Source: Mycolicibacterium sp. lyk4-40-TYG-92 (GTDB taxonomy: Bacteria; Actinomycetota; Actinomycetes; Mycobacteriales; Mycobacteriaceae). From it: a stretch of 64,000 bases of DNA. The notes below the pieces were generated by a model. It was not told the DNA's origin, ran no database searches, and saw only the letters and a program-made list of their open reading frames with translations. Positions 28,147 to 35,641 of this stretch are shown piece after piece (position 1 is the first letter of the stretch; each line of letters opens with the position of its first letter). The position numbers and the translations under genes are program-made. Location: positions 1 to 64,000 of the forward strand of contig NZ_JARVRX010000006.1 of assembly GCF_030209435.1 (NCBI RefSeq), written 5' to 3'.

Positions 28147-29662
28147 TCTCGGCCGGCCCGAACCAACGCTCCAGGGCCGCACGTAGCTCCTCGGCATCCG
28201 CCGCCGCGAAAGCGTCTGCGGCCCAGGCGACATAGCCGTCGGGACGGATCAGCATGGCGGCCGGCCCGTCAGCCATCGCGGCCTCCACCGTGTCGACGCG
28301 GCGGTCCCACGGTGCGGCGACCGCGGCCGCCGCTCCGCCGGACAGGTCAAGCACCACGCCCCGACCACTGTGCAGCAGGTCGGTCAGCCGGCGCCCGTCG
28401 TCCAGCGTCTCGTCCGGCACCATGAACCCTGTCAGGCGGTGTGCGGTGCCGCCCATCTCGTAGCGAACGTCCGCCCCCGCCAGAAGCCCGGCCATGTGGG
28501 CGGTGGCGTCAGGCAGCTGGAAGAGTTCACCGAGAAGCGCCCGCAAGGCGCGCACCTCGGCTCCGGGCGCCGTGAGCGCGATCTGGGCCAGCGAGTGCAT
28601 CATGACGCGCTCGCCGACCGGATAGCGCTCGGACTCGTAGGTGTCGATCAATTCCTCAGGCACCCAACCGTTGATGACGGCAGCCAGCTTCCAGCCGAGA
28701 TTCAAGGTGTCCTGCAGACCGAGGTTCAGCCCCGGACCACCCATTGCCGAATGTACGTGTGCGGCATCACCGATCAACAGGATGCGGCCGGACCGGTATG
28801 CGTCGGCCTGCCGGGTGTTCTGGCCGTCGATGCGGCGCATCGCGAACGGACCAGGCCCGGTCGGCAGGTCGAACGGCACGTCGACCCCGAGCACCCGGCG
28901 CAGGCTGTGCCGCAGTTCGTCATACGTCAACTCCCCCGGCGCGTCGTCCGGCAACGAACCGAATTCGAGGGTGCCCAGCATCGGCGGATCGCCGTGTGCC
29001 TCGAAGAAGATCACCATGCCGGTGTCGTAGCGGTTGTGCCCGAACGGGATCGGCCCGAATCCGGGCACGTCGAAGTCGCCGTTCGGAGTGCGGAATTCCT
29101 CAGCGATGCGTACGTGCGCCAGCCGGGCCACCGTCGGGGACGTGTGCCCGGGGAAGCCGATGCCCGACTGCTTACGGACGGTGCTACGGCCGCCGTCGGC
29201 ACCCACCAGCCAATCGGCGTCCAGCACATAGGCGCCGTCGGGCGCGGCCACCTCGACCGTGACGCCGCCGGGCCCGGCCGACAGAGCCGTCACGGTGTGC
29301 CCCCAGCACACCTCGACTCCGAGAGCCTGCGCCCTCTCGTACAGCAGCTGGACCAGGCGTGGCTGCTTCATCAGCACAGCACGCATCGGATTATCCTCGA
29401 CCCCAACAAAATTCAGCGGAAGGCCGGAGAACGTCCAGCCGAAAGCGGGCTGCGGTGCGTTGGGGTCGCCCGTGAATGCCTGGTAGAGGCCACGCATGTC
29501 GAGCTGCCGGATCACTTGTCCGACAAGGCCGTTCGCTTTGGGTTCGTCGCCAGGCCCGGGCAGCGCATCGAGGATGACCGGTTTGATGCCGGCGAGGGCG
29601 AGTTCACAGGCCATCATCAGGCCGTTGGGTCCGGCGCCGGAGATCACGACGTCAGCGGGCAT
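28136..29662 (-). CDS. FAD-dependent aromatic-type monooxygenase (PheA/TfdB family)
   Basis: 508 residues. Class A flavoprotein hydroxylase motifs are complete: GAGPNG near the N-terminus, DG motif VGADGGRSTVRKQSGI, and GDAAHVHSAMGGPGLNLGLQDTLNLGWKL. A C-terminal thioredoxin-like domain (about 390-508) is expected in this family. Relatives hydroxylate phenols, polyketides, or inactivate antibiotics (rifampicin monooxygenase is one). It starts two bases after the TetR stop in the same direction, so it forms a TetR-enzyme operon, a layout common for detoxification genes. Substrate not known. Confidence 0.87.
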   Translation of the reverse strand: MPADVVISGAGPNGLMMACELALAGIKPVILDALPGPGDEPKANGLVGQVIRQLDMRGLYQAFTGDPNAPQPAFGWTFSGLPLNFVGVEDNPMRAVLMKQPRLVQLLYERAQALGVEVCWGHTVTALSAGPGGVTVEVAAPDGAYVLDADWLVGADGGRSTVRKQSGIGFPGHTSPTVARLAHVRIAEEFRTPNGDFDVPGFGPIPFGHNRYDTGMVIFFEAHGDPPMLGTLEFGSLPDDAPGELTYDELRHSLRRVLGVDVPFDLPTGPGPFAMRRIDGQNTRQADAYRSGRILLIGDAAHVHSAMGGPGLNLGLQDTLNLGWKLAAVINGWVPEELIDTYESERYPVGERVMMHSLAQIALTAPGAEVRALRALLGELFQLPDATAHMAGLLAGADVRYEMGGTAHRLTGFMVPDETLDDGRRLTDLLHSGRGVVLDLSGGAAAAVAAPWDRRVDTVEAAMADGPAAMLIRPDGYVAWAADAFAAADAEELRAALERWFGPAEISG

Positions 29663-29663
29663 G

Positions 29664-30299
29664 TCACTCCTTCGTTCTGGTCGGTTCAGGCAGTCCCGCG
29701 ATGACGGCGTCGAAACCCGCGCGCATCAGTCGGGTGATGGACGTCGGCGGATCGGCGTTCGCGTACGCCTCCATCGCGGTGTCCCCGATGGCGCGGACCA
29801 CGGCCACCACCAGGCGCGGGTACATGTCGTCGGGGCCGAGACCCGTTCGCTCGGCGATGGCAGCCACCCAGTCCTGGTAGAGGATCTGCGGCACCGCGTT
29901 ACGAACTTCGATGCGCATCAGCAGTTTTCGCACTTCGACGAGCTCACGGCGGTCCGGGATGAGATCGGCACCGGTGATGTCGACCATCTCCTCCTCGAGC
30001 GTGCCCGTCACCGCCTCGATGATCGATGTCCACAGCGGCTCATCGGCCGGCCGCGACCGAAACACCGCGACACTGCGCCGCATCCGCTCGGCGATGCGGT
30101 AGGCCAGCGCCTCGTACTTACCGGTGAAGTAGTTGTTGAACGTGCGCAACGACACCCCCGCCAACGCTGCGATCTCCTCGCGCGTGACAGCGTCGAGCCC
30201 GCCGCGGTCGAACGCCAGCTGCAGCGCCGCATCACTGAGCGCCCGGCGGGTGTCGAGCTTCTTGCGTTCGCGCAGACCAGTTTCGGCCGATTCGGGCAT
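29664..30299 (-). CDS. TetR-family regulator of the FAD monooxygenase
   Basis: 211 residues from ATG 30299 (MPESAETGLRERKKLDTRR); the frame stays open further upstream but through the operators. TetR helix-turn-helix VTREEIAALAGVSLRTFNNYFTGKYEAL. A promoter can be read on the minus strand: TTGCCC (30331-30336), 18 bases, TAGGGT (30307-30312), seven bases to the ATG, again leaderless. The -35 lies inside the first of two TTGC-N7-GCAA sites, consistent with autorepression of the TetR-monooxygenase operon. Confidence 0.88.
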   Translation of the reverse strand: MPESAETGLRERKKLDTRRALSDAALQLAFDRGGLDAVTREEIAALAGVSLRTFNNYFTGKYEALAYRIAERMRRSVAVFRSRPADEPLWTSIIEAVTGTLEEEMVDITGADLIPDRRELVEVRKLLMRIEVRNAVPQILYQDWVAAIAERTGLGPDDMYPRLVVAVVRAIGDTAMEAYANADPPTSITRLMRAGFDAVIAGLPEPTRTKE

Positions 30300-30321
30300 G
30301 CCGCCCACCCTACCGATCATT

Positions 30322-30353
30322 TTGCACGCCGGGCAAGTTTGCACATCAGGCAA
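30322..30353. promoter_or_regulatory. Tandem TTGC-N7-GCAA operator pair
   Basis: TTGCACGCCGGGCAA (30322-30336) and TTGCACATCAGGCAA (30339-30353) are two 15-base sites with identical outer and similar inner bases, 17 bases apart. They cover the -35 of the minus-strand TetR promoter and lie upstream of the plus-strand TetR gene. Confidence 0.6.
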
Positions 30354-30370
30354 TTTCCTATGAATATTAC

Positions 30371-30382
30371 TGACTAAAGTCA
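30371..30382. promoter_or_regulatory. Operator TGACTAAAGTCA at the TetR/NorD-NorQ operon promoter
   Basis: TGACT-AA-AGTCA is a perfect inverted repeat. Its core GACTAAAGTC recurs, inverted, at 35221-35230 in the promoter of the DoxX gene. It abuts the -35 of the plus-strand TetR promoter. Confidence 0.65.
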
Positions 30383-30411
30383 TTGACTCAGGTCAACAAA
30401 ACGAGTACAAC
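30383..30411 (+). promoter_or_regulatory. Promoter of the TetR/NorD-NorQ operon
   Basis: TTGACT (30383-30388), 17-base spacer, TACAAC (30406-30411). The expected start of transcription (about 30418) is at most a few bases before ATG 30422, so the message is nearly leaderless. Confidence 0.6.
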
Positions 30412-30421
30412 TTGAGCCACC

Positions 30422-31030
30422 ATGACCCGCGCCACCGCCAAACCGTCGCTGCGAGAAGCCAAACGGCTGGAAACCCGTCAGCGCGTACTCGATGCCGCGA
30501 TCACCGAGTTCAAGCGCGCGGGGATGGCAGCTGCCGACGTCGGGGCCATCATCAGATCGGCCGGCGTCGCACACGGCACGTTCTACTTTCACTTTCCGAC
30601 GAAAGAACACGTGCTGTTCGAACTCGAGCGCCAAGCCGAGGAGACCGCCGGCCGCGAACTCGCCACATTCCTGCAGTCCCCCCACACCCTCGAAGAGGCG
30701 CTGAACGAGGTGGTTCGGGTGATCGTGGCCGTCGAACAACGGCTCGGCCGGCTGCTCTTCAAAGACGTTCTGGCCCTGCATTTTTCCTCGAACCGCCCGC
30801 TGGACGACGAATGGACCGACCACCGGGTGATCGTGCTCGTGGTCCAGGAGATCGAACGGGCGCGGCAGTCCGGTGAGGCCGATGCGGATGTCGACGCGTT
30901 CCACAGCGCCGTCTACTTCCTGCTCAGCCTTTATGCCCTGCTGACCACGAGTCGCGGCGCGGAACAGATCCGCACCGCACTGCTGGACAACTTCGTCCAC
31001 ACCGCGCTGCGGGGCATCGCGGCCCGATAA
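30422..31030 (+). CDS. TetR-family regulator of the NorD/NorQ membrane cluster
   Basis: 202 residues. TetR DNA-binding domain with MAAADVGAIIRSAGVAHGTFYFHFPTKEHVLFELE; the C-terminal ligand domain has no recognised subclass. First gene of a same-strand run with 14 bases to the first micropeptide. The palindrome TGACTAAAGTCA beside its -35 suggests autoregulation. A second copy of the core before the DoxX gene at 35162 suggests this protein controls both transcripts. Confidence 0.88.
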   Translation: MTRATAKPSLREAKRLETRQRVLDAAITEFKRAGMAAADVGAIIRSAGVAHGTFYFHFPTKEHVLFELERQAEETAGRELATFLQSPHTLEEALNEVVRVIVAVEQRLGRLLFKDVLALHFSSNRPLDDEWTDHRVIVLVVQEIERARQSGEADADVDAFHSAVYFLLSLYALLTTSRGAEQIRTALLDNFVHTALRGIAAR

Positions 31031-31044
31031 CCGGAGGAGACACC

Positions 31045-31143
31045 ATGTGGCAGGAGATCGCCCGCCTCGCCATCGCTTGGGGCGCCATGGCCGCCCTCAT
31101 CGCGTTCTGGTACTGGATGTTCTCGAACATCGGGACTTTCTGA
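31045..31143 (+). CDS. Micropeptide, single-span membrane, 32 residues
   Basis: Reads MWQEIARLAIAWGAMAALIA then FWYWMFSNIGTF. One hydrophobic helix (about 8-26) rich in Trp and Ala, with a short polar N-terminus. GGAGGAG (31033-31039) five to six bases before the ATG is a strong ribosome site, the main reason to call it a gene. It sits between the TetR and VWA genes with short gaps. Such small single-span proteins are often subunits of membrane enzymes; no family recognised. Confidence 0.6.
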   Translation: MWQEIARLAIAWGAMAALIAFWYWMFSNIGTF

Positions 31144-31159
31144 GCCGGCCGGTCCACAA

Positions 31160-32683
31160 GTGTCCCAATCGATCACGGCCGCAGAGCTCGAACGCGCCTG
31201 CGCGCTGACCGCGGTGGCACTGTCGGAGCGACGGCGGGCCGGAGTGCGGCTGATCTCCGGCGAACAACGCCACTTCGGTTTGAGCGCAAGCCGTTCCGTC
31301 ATCCACGTCCCCTACCCGGCGCCTGCAGCCGACTGGTCCTTGCGTACCTATACGTGCGGCGTCGCCCTGCAGAGCGCGCCGTCGAAGGACCGGATCGCGC
31401 AGTACCCGCTGCACCGGTTGTCCGCACGGGAACTGGGCGCGCTCAGCCTGGTCGAGGGCGCAGTGGCACTCGGTTGGCTGGCGCGCCGCTGGCCCGGACT
31501 GATGCCTGAGACCCGTCGGGTGCTGCCCGGGCTGGAACCGGCTGACCCGGACCTCTCTGCGCACGAAATTCTTTGCCGCACAGATAGCTTGGCACGATCC
31601 ACGGCACCGTTGCCGAATTACCCGGCCCTCGGTACGCCACCGCTGAGCGTGGCAGCCGGTCGGACGCTGGCGAGCGCGATCCGGCGCACCCTCGCACGCA
31701 TGCCATGGTCTTCGTCGCGCTCGGACACCCAGCGGCTGATGTCGATCCCCGTCGGCGGCGAGGGCGGGGCGCGCAACGCCAACCTGCCACCGGCCAGCCG
31801 GCCCGAGGACGACGACCTCGACGTCCGATCCGACCAACGCGCCGGAATCCCCTACCCCGAATGGAATTCGTGGCGCGGAGCGTTCCTGCCCGACCATGTC
31901 GCGGTCCTGGAACGCCGGCAGACCCGGCACGATCGCCGCGGCGGCGCCTCGCCGGACATCCGGCGCTGGTTCGACGAGCCGACCCATCGCACGATGGTCA
32001 ACCGACTGGAGGACGGCAGCGATCTCGATGTCGACGCGTACGTCACGGCTTATGCGGACGGGCGAGCCGGTTCGCAGCACGAGCCGAAGGTGTTCCGCAC
32101 CTTGCTGCCCAGTGCGCGCGACACCGTCACCGCCGTACTGATGGACGGCAGCTCGTCGCTCGGTATTCATCAGGGCCGGGTATTCGACCTCGAATTGGCG
32201 TGCGCCGACGCACTTTCCCGAGCGATGACGGTCGCGCGCGAGCGCCACGGCATCTTCGTTTTCAGTGGCAATACCCGGCATCGCGTCGAGGTGCGGTGCC
32301 TGAAAGACTTCAGCGACAATCATTTTGCGTTGCCCAGCAGGTCGGGCCTGGTGACGGGCGGCTACACCCGGCTCGGCGCACCCATCCGACATCTGACCAG
32401 CCGGCTGCTGGCGCAGCCCGCCGGACGACGCCTCCTCATCGTGATCGGTGACGGCCTGATCTCCGACGAAGGCTATGAAGGCCGGTACGCCTGGGCCGAC
32501 GTCGCGCACGCTGTCGGTGAAGCCGACGAGGCGGGTGTCGGCGTCTACTACCTGGGCCTGGGACCGGTCCGGGTGGATCCGCTGCCCGAGGTCTTCGGCT
32601 CCCGGCGGTCCCGGCGGATCCGTCACATCGAAGAACTCCCCCGCGTTCTGGCGCACGTGCACCGAGAGTTGGTTTCCGCATGA
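31160..32683 (+). CDS. NorD-like VWA-domain protein
   Basis: 507 residues from GTG 31160. The C-terminal von Willebrand A domain carries a MIDAS motif D329-x-S331-x-S333 (VLMDGSSSLG), with GGYTRLGAPIRH and VIGDGLISDE completing the metal site. The N-terminal 250 residues are NorD/CbbO-like (LEGAVALGWLARRWPGL, RRWFDEPTHRTMVN). Paired NorQ/NorD or CbbQ/CbbO act as an AAA+ motor with a metal-dependent adaptor that activates or loads metal into a client enzyme. Overlaps the NorQ-like gene by four bases. No nor or Rubisco genes are in the window, so the client is probably encoded just downstream. Confidence 0.85.
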   Translation: MSQSITAAELERACALTAVALSERRRAGVRLISGEQRHFGLSASRSVIHVPYPAPAADWSLRTYTCGVALQSAPSKDRIAQYPLHRLSARELGALSLVEGAVALGWLARRWPGLMPETRRVLPGLEPADPDLSAHEILCRTDSLARSTAPLPNYPALGTPPLSVAAGRTLASAIRRTLARMPWSSSRSDTQRLMSIPVGGEGGARNANLPPASRPEDDDLDVRSDQRAGIPYPEWNSWRGAFLPDHVAVLERRQTRHDRRGGASPDIRRWFDEPTHRTMVNRLEDGSDLDVDAYVTAYADGRAGSQHEPKVFRTLLPSARDTVTAVLMDGSSSLGIHQGRVFDLELACADALSRAMTVARERHGIFVFSGNTRHRVEVRCLKDFSDNHFALPSRSGLVTGGYTRLGAPIRHLTSRLLAQPAGRRLLIVIGDGLISDEGYEGRYAWADVAHAVGEADEAGVGVYYLGLGPVRVDPLPEVFGSRRSRRIRHIEELPRVLAHVHRELVSA

Positions 32684-33486
32684 ATGATTGGACCGCAACC
32701 GATTCCCCGTACTTACCGGCCGGCAATGAGGTAACCACCTTCAGTCAGGCGTATCAGCGTCGACTTCCGGTCATGCTCACCGGTCCGACGGGGTGTGGCA
32801 AGACGCGCTTCGTCGAGCACATGGGAAACCTGTTGGGACGCCCCGTGGTGACCATCAGTTGTCACGACGACCTGACGAGTTCGGACCTGGTCGGCCGATT
32901 CGTCGTCGCCGCTGGTGACGTGCTCTGGACTGACGGCCCGCTGACCCGCGCCGTCAAGGATGGCGCCATCTGCTACCTCGACGAGGTGGTGGAGGCACGC
33001 CACGACTCACTGGCGATCCTGCATTCACTGACCGATCATCGTCGCACCCTGTATCTGGACCGCGCCGGCGAAGTGGTGCCGGCACCCGATTCCTTCCTGC
33101 TGGTCTGCTCGTACAACCCGGCTTACCGGCACTCGCTCAAGGATCTCAAACCGTCGTTCCGGCAGCGGTTCGTCACCATCTCGATGGACTATCTCGCACC
33201 CGACCGCGAGGCAGAGGTCCTCGTCGGTGAAACCGGCATCGACGTCAGTGCGGCACGACGGCTTGTGGCGTGTGCCAACAGCATTCGTCGGGCCGACGAT
33301 GCGTTCCATTTCGAGCCGCCGTCGACGCGGGTGCTGGTCACCGCAGCGCATCTGGTCGCCGCGGGGGCCGATGAGATGTCGGCCGCCGAGGCCGCGGTGC
33401 TGGCCCCGCTGAGCAGCGACGGCGCCGTCGGCGAGGGCCTGCGGGAGATCGCCGCCGCGTGTTTACAACCGGCCGCAATCTGTTGA
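32680..33486 (+). CDS. NorQ/CbbQ-like MoxR-type AAA+ ATPase
   Basis: 268 residues. Walker A GPTGCGKT at 35-42, Walker B ICYLDE at 97-102, sensor 1 SYNPAY, arginine finger region SFRQRF; the DDLTSSDLVGRF loop is typical of the NirQ/NorQ/CbbQ subgroup. ATP-driven remodelling factor working with the VWA protein encoded just upstream (ATGA overlap). The C-terminus is the short CbbQ_C-type helical domain. Confidence 0.9.
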   Translation: MNDWTATDSPYLPAGNEVTTFSQAYQRRLPVMLTGPTGCGKTRFVEHMGNLLGRPVVTISCHDDLTSSDLVGRFVVAAGDVLWTDGPLTRAVKDGAICYLDEVVEARHDSLAILHSLTDHRRTLYLDRAGEVVPAPDSFLLVCSYNPAYRHSLKDLKPSFRQRFVTISMDYLAPDREAEVLVGETGIDVSAARRLVACANSIRRADDAFHFEPPSTRVLVTAAHLVAAGADEMSAAEAAVLAPLSSDGAVGEGLREIAAACLQPAAIC

Positions 33487-33523
33487 CCGGCAATGTCACT
33501 GTCCGAAAAGGAGTTTCACGGCC

Positions 33524-33652
33524 ATGAATGAACAGGATCGCAAACGCAAACGGGCGCTGATCGTCTTCCAGCTGTTCGCGTACGGCTGGCTGCTGGCGAT
33601 GTTCCTGATCCAGCTGCACATGTCGATCGTCCGCGGCTGGTGGTCGCTGTGA
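33524..33652 (+). CDS. Micropeptide, single-span membrane, 42 residues
   Basis: Basic N-terminus MNEQDRKRKRALIV followed by one helix (about 11-35, FQLFAYGWLLAMFLIQLHMS) and a WW-containing tail. AAAAGGAG ends ten bases before the ATG, and its stop overlaps the GTG of the next membrane gene (GTGA), so the two are coupled. By the positive-inside rule the N-terminus is cytoplasmic. No family recognised. Likely a small subunit of the same membrane complex as its neighbours. Confidence 0.65.
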   Translation: MNEQDRKRKRALIVFQLFAYGWLLAMFLIQLHMSIVRGWWSL

Positions 33653-34338
33653 GCACGACAGCCGTCCCGACGGTCGGCTACGACCAGCACCACGACGAAT
33701 CCCGGCTGGCGCAACGGCAGGCGGACCGCTGGCTGATCACCGGCACGCTGTTGATGGGGTCGATGTTCATCGGGTTCCTCGGGCTGCCGTTCTTCTTGCG
33801 GGGCGTCTGGCTACAACGACGCGCGCAGAAGGCCGGCCTGTCGGTGCGGCCGATCATCGTGACCCTCATCGGCTATCTGGTGATCCTCGACGCCGCGCTC
33901 AACAGCATCGGGTGGTCACTGGACCTGCTTGCCAACCACACGCTCCTGAACCGCACGATCATCACGGCGTGGGGCAACATGTTCGACGCCGGATACTTCT
34001 GGCACTACAACGAATTGTGGATCGGCGGGGCCGGCGCACCGGGCGAGAAGGCCTGGGAGGTCGCGCTGATTCTGACGGTGTTCACCATGCGGATCGCCGC
34101 CGGTATCGCCTTCCTGCAGATGAAGCGGTGGGGTCACCAGTGGCTCATCATCACCTGCTGGTTCGGCATCGTCATCTGGATCGGCTACACGTTCAATATG
34201 ACGATGTTCGCCGACATCCGTTATGCCGGTGTGGTTTTCCCGGTAGTCGGCTGGTGGCTCTACGACATCTTCTACATCACGCCGTTCCTGGCCATCCCGT
34301 ATCTGCACACCGTCAATCGCGAAATCTTCAGCGACTAA
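33649..34338 (+). CDS. Polytopic membrane protein, possible AveC-like N-terminal half; candidate NorQ/NorD client
   Basis: 229 residues from GTG 33649. Five transmembrane segments (about 29-50, 69-91, 137-157, 165-187, 193-217). Between helices 2 and 3 lies a Trp-rich stretch with D113, H119, N121 and E122 ([13 protein letters not shown]), possible metal or cofactor ligands. The size plus that of the next protein resembles a spirocyclase AveC-like protein split in two, but I recognise this only loosely. It does not show PmoA/PmoC or NorB signatures. Translationally coupled to the 42-residue micropeptide. Confidence 0.8.
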   Translation: MSTTAVPTVGYDQHHDESRLAQRQADRWLITGTLLMGSMFIGFLGLPFFLRGVWLQRRAQKAGLSVRPIIVTLIGYLVILDAALNSIGWSLDLLANHTLLNRTIITAWGNMFDAGYFWHYNELWIGGAGAPGEKAWEVALILTVFTMRIAAGIAFLQMKRWGHQWLIITCWFGIVIWIGYTFNMTMFADIRYAGVVFPVVGWWLYDIFYITPFLAIPYLHTVNREIFSD

Positions 34339-34348
34339 AGGAAACCCC

Positions 34349-34759
34349 ATGACAACCACCGAAGCCGAATCGACAGCTGCTCTTCCCCTGGGCACCACCC
34401 CCGTCTACGCCAACATGCACAAGTGGCTCAAGCGCGGGCTCTTCATCTGCCTGTTCGGCCTCGTCATCGAAGGGTCGTTCACCATGCCGGCGCTGGCCGT
34501 CTGGTACGGCTGGCCGACGTTGTCGTTCAGGGAGATCTGCAGCGAGCTGATGAAGGTGCGCTATTCCGACGACACCGTGGAGTGCAAGTTCCCGTATGAC
34601 TTTTCTGGTGCCCCGTTCGGCGGGCCGGCAGAAGCAACCGGACAGAAGACCGCTCAGGACACCTGGGGCGTGCAACCGGTGCCGCATTATCACCGGCTCG
34701 GCTTCCGCGAACTGGTGAAGATCCACGAAGACCGGCTCGCCCGCACAGGCGGTCACTGA
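34349..34759 (+). CDS. Single-span membrane protein with Cys/His-rich tail; possible partner subunit
   Basis: 136 residues. AAAGGAAA precedes ATG 34349, ten bases after the previous stop. One hydrophobic segment (about 31-54) follows a short polar N-terminus. The remaining tail has C64 and C79 and a cluster H113, H115, E121, H126, E127, D128 ([16 protein letters not shown]) that could bind metal or close a cofactor pocket. Family unknown; may correspond to the C-terminal part of AveC-like proteins. Last gene of the TetR-NorD-NorQ operon. Confidence 0.78.
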   Translation: MTTTEAESTAALPLGTTPVYANMHKWLKRGLFICLFGLVIEGSFTMPALAVWYGWPTLSFREICSELMKVRYSDDTVECKFPYDFSGAPFGGPAEATGQKTAQDTWGVQPVPHYHRLGFRELVKIHEDRLARTGGH

Positions 34760-34787
34760 CCGGGACTTGTGCACGGGCGCTGGGGAC

Positions 34788-35162
34788 TCAGAAGGCGTAG
34801 GCGCCGAACCGGCCCCAGGCGACGAACAACGCCAGGCCGAGGAGCACCACGTTGACGGCCACGTTGGGGTACTCCTTGCGACGGCCGTGCGTGACGATGG
34901 CGCCGACCATGACCAGCGCCAGGCCGACGGCGGCCAACGGGGCGAGCACCGGCAGGATGTGCACCAGCGGCGGCACGATCAGGCCGATCGCACCCAGAAC
35001 CTCGGCCACGCCGATCCCGCGGATTGCGTTCGGGTCCACGTCGTCGAGGCCGCCCAGGCCCTGCGCAACCAGCTTCTCCTTGGGAAGGGCCAGCTTCATG
35101 ATGCCGCTTCCGGCGAAGACGAATGCCAGTACGCCGGCGACGATCCACAATGCCGTGTTCAC
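34788..35162 (-). CDS. DoxX-family membrane protein
   Basis: 124 residues from GTG 35162, with GAGGAGAA about six bases upstream. Four transmembrane helices with the DoxX features GSGIMKLALPKEKLVAQGL and GIGVAEVLGAIGLIVPPL. Convergent with the NorD/NorQ operon but preceded by the same operator core, so probably controlled by the same TetR protein. DoxX proteins may pass electrons in the membrane; a link to the operon's enzyme is inferred from the shared site. Confidence 0.87.
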   Translation of the reverse strand: MNTALWIVAGVLAFVFAGSGIMKLALPKEKLVAQGLGGLDDVDPNAIRGIGVAEVLGAIGLIVPPLVHILPVLAPLAAVGLALVMVGAIVTHGRRKEYPNVAVNVVLLGLALFVAWGRFGAYAF

Positions 35163-35209
35163 GATGAGTTCTCCTCAGGTCTGAAGTTTCACGGTCGGAA
35201 TGACCCAAT

Positions 35210-35238
35210 CGAATAAAACGGACTTTAGTCCGATTCAA
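35210..35238 (-). promoter_or_regulatory. DoxX promoter with the shared operator in its spacer
   Basis: Minus-strand TTGAAT (plus 35233-35238), 17-base spacer, TATTCG (plus 35210-35215). The spacer is filled by the inverted repeat CGGACTTTAGTCCG (35219-35232), whose core is GACTAAAGTC in the other orientation, identical to the site at 30372-30381. The leader is about 40 bases. Confidence 0.65.
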
Positions 35239-35347
35239 TTCCCTGCGCGAGTGCGGCGTGAACGCGTCGGCGCGACCGCCGGGGCGATACGGACCGGTCG
35301 CACTGCTGCCGACGGTTTGAGGCGCTGGTCCGCCTCAGTTCAGAAAG

Positions 35348-35641
35348 CTAGGCGGTACCCAACGGGTTGATGGTCCACGCCACGTACAACATGACGGCGC
35401 TGACGGACGCTGTTGTCGCGACATCGATGATCCGGCTGCGTACGACGAGCAGGCCGGCACGGTCATCGGTCAGCAGCAGGCGCATGACCGCCGCGATCCC
35501 GACACCGATCGCCATCACCAGCGCGCCGCGGCGCCAGTAGCCGCCGACCACCAATGCGAACGCCACCACGAAGAACACACCCACCGACAGGATCGGCCAT
35601 TGACCGGCGAACACCTTGCGGGCGAATTCCTTTGCGGTCAA
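35348..35641 (-). CDS. DUF3017 membrane protein
   Basis: 97 residues if begun at TTG 35641, which overlaps the folD stop (TTGA). Three hydrophobic helices (about 13-33, 38-58, 73-93). Length and place behind folD match M. tuberculosis Rv3355c. Function unknown; coupling to folD is conserved in mycobacteria. The TTG start is the least certain point. Confidence 0.78.
   Translation of the reverse strand: MTAKEFARKVFAGQWPILSVGVFFVVAFALVVGGYWRRGALVMAIGVGIAAVMRLLLTDDRAGLLVVRSRIIDVATTASVSAVMLYVAWTINPLGTA

Noticed and set aside
33649..34338. Particulate methane/ammonia monooxygenase subunit
   Set aside because: Helix number and a His/Glu cluster invite the comparison, but the conserved PmoA/PmoC motifs as I know them are not present.
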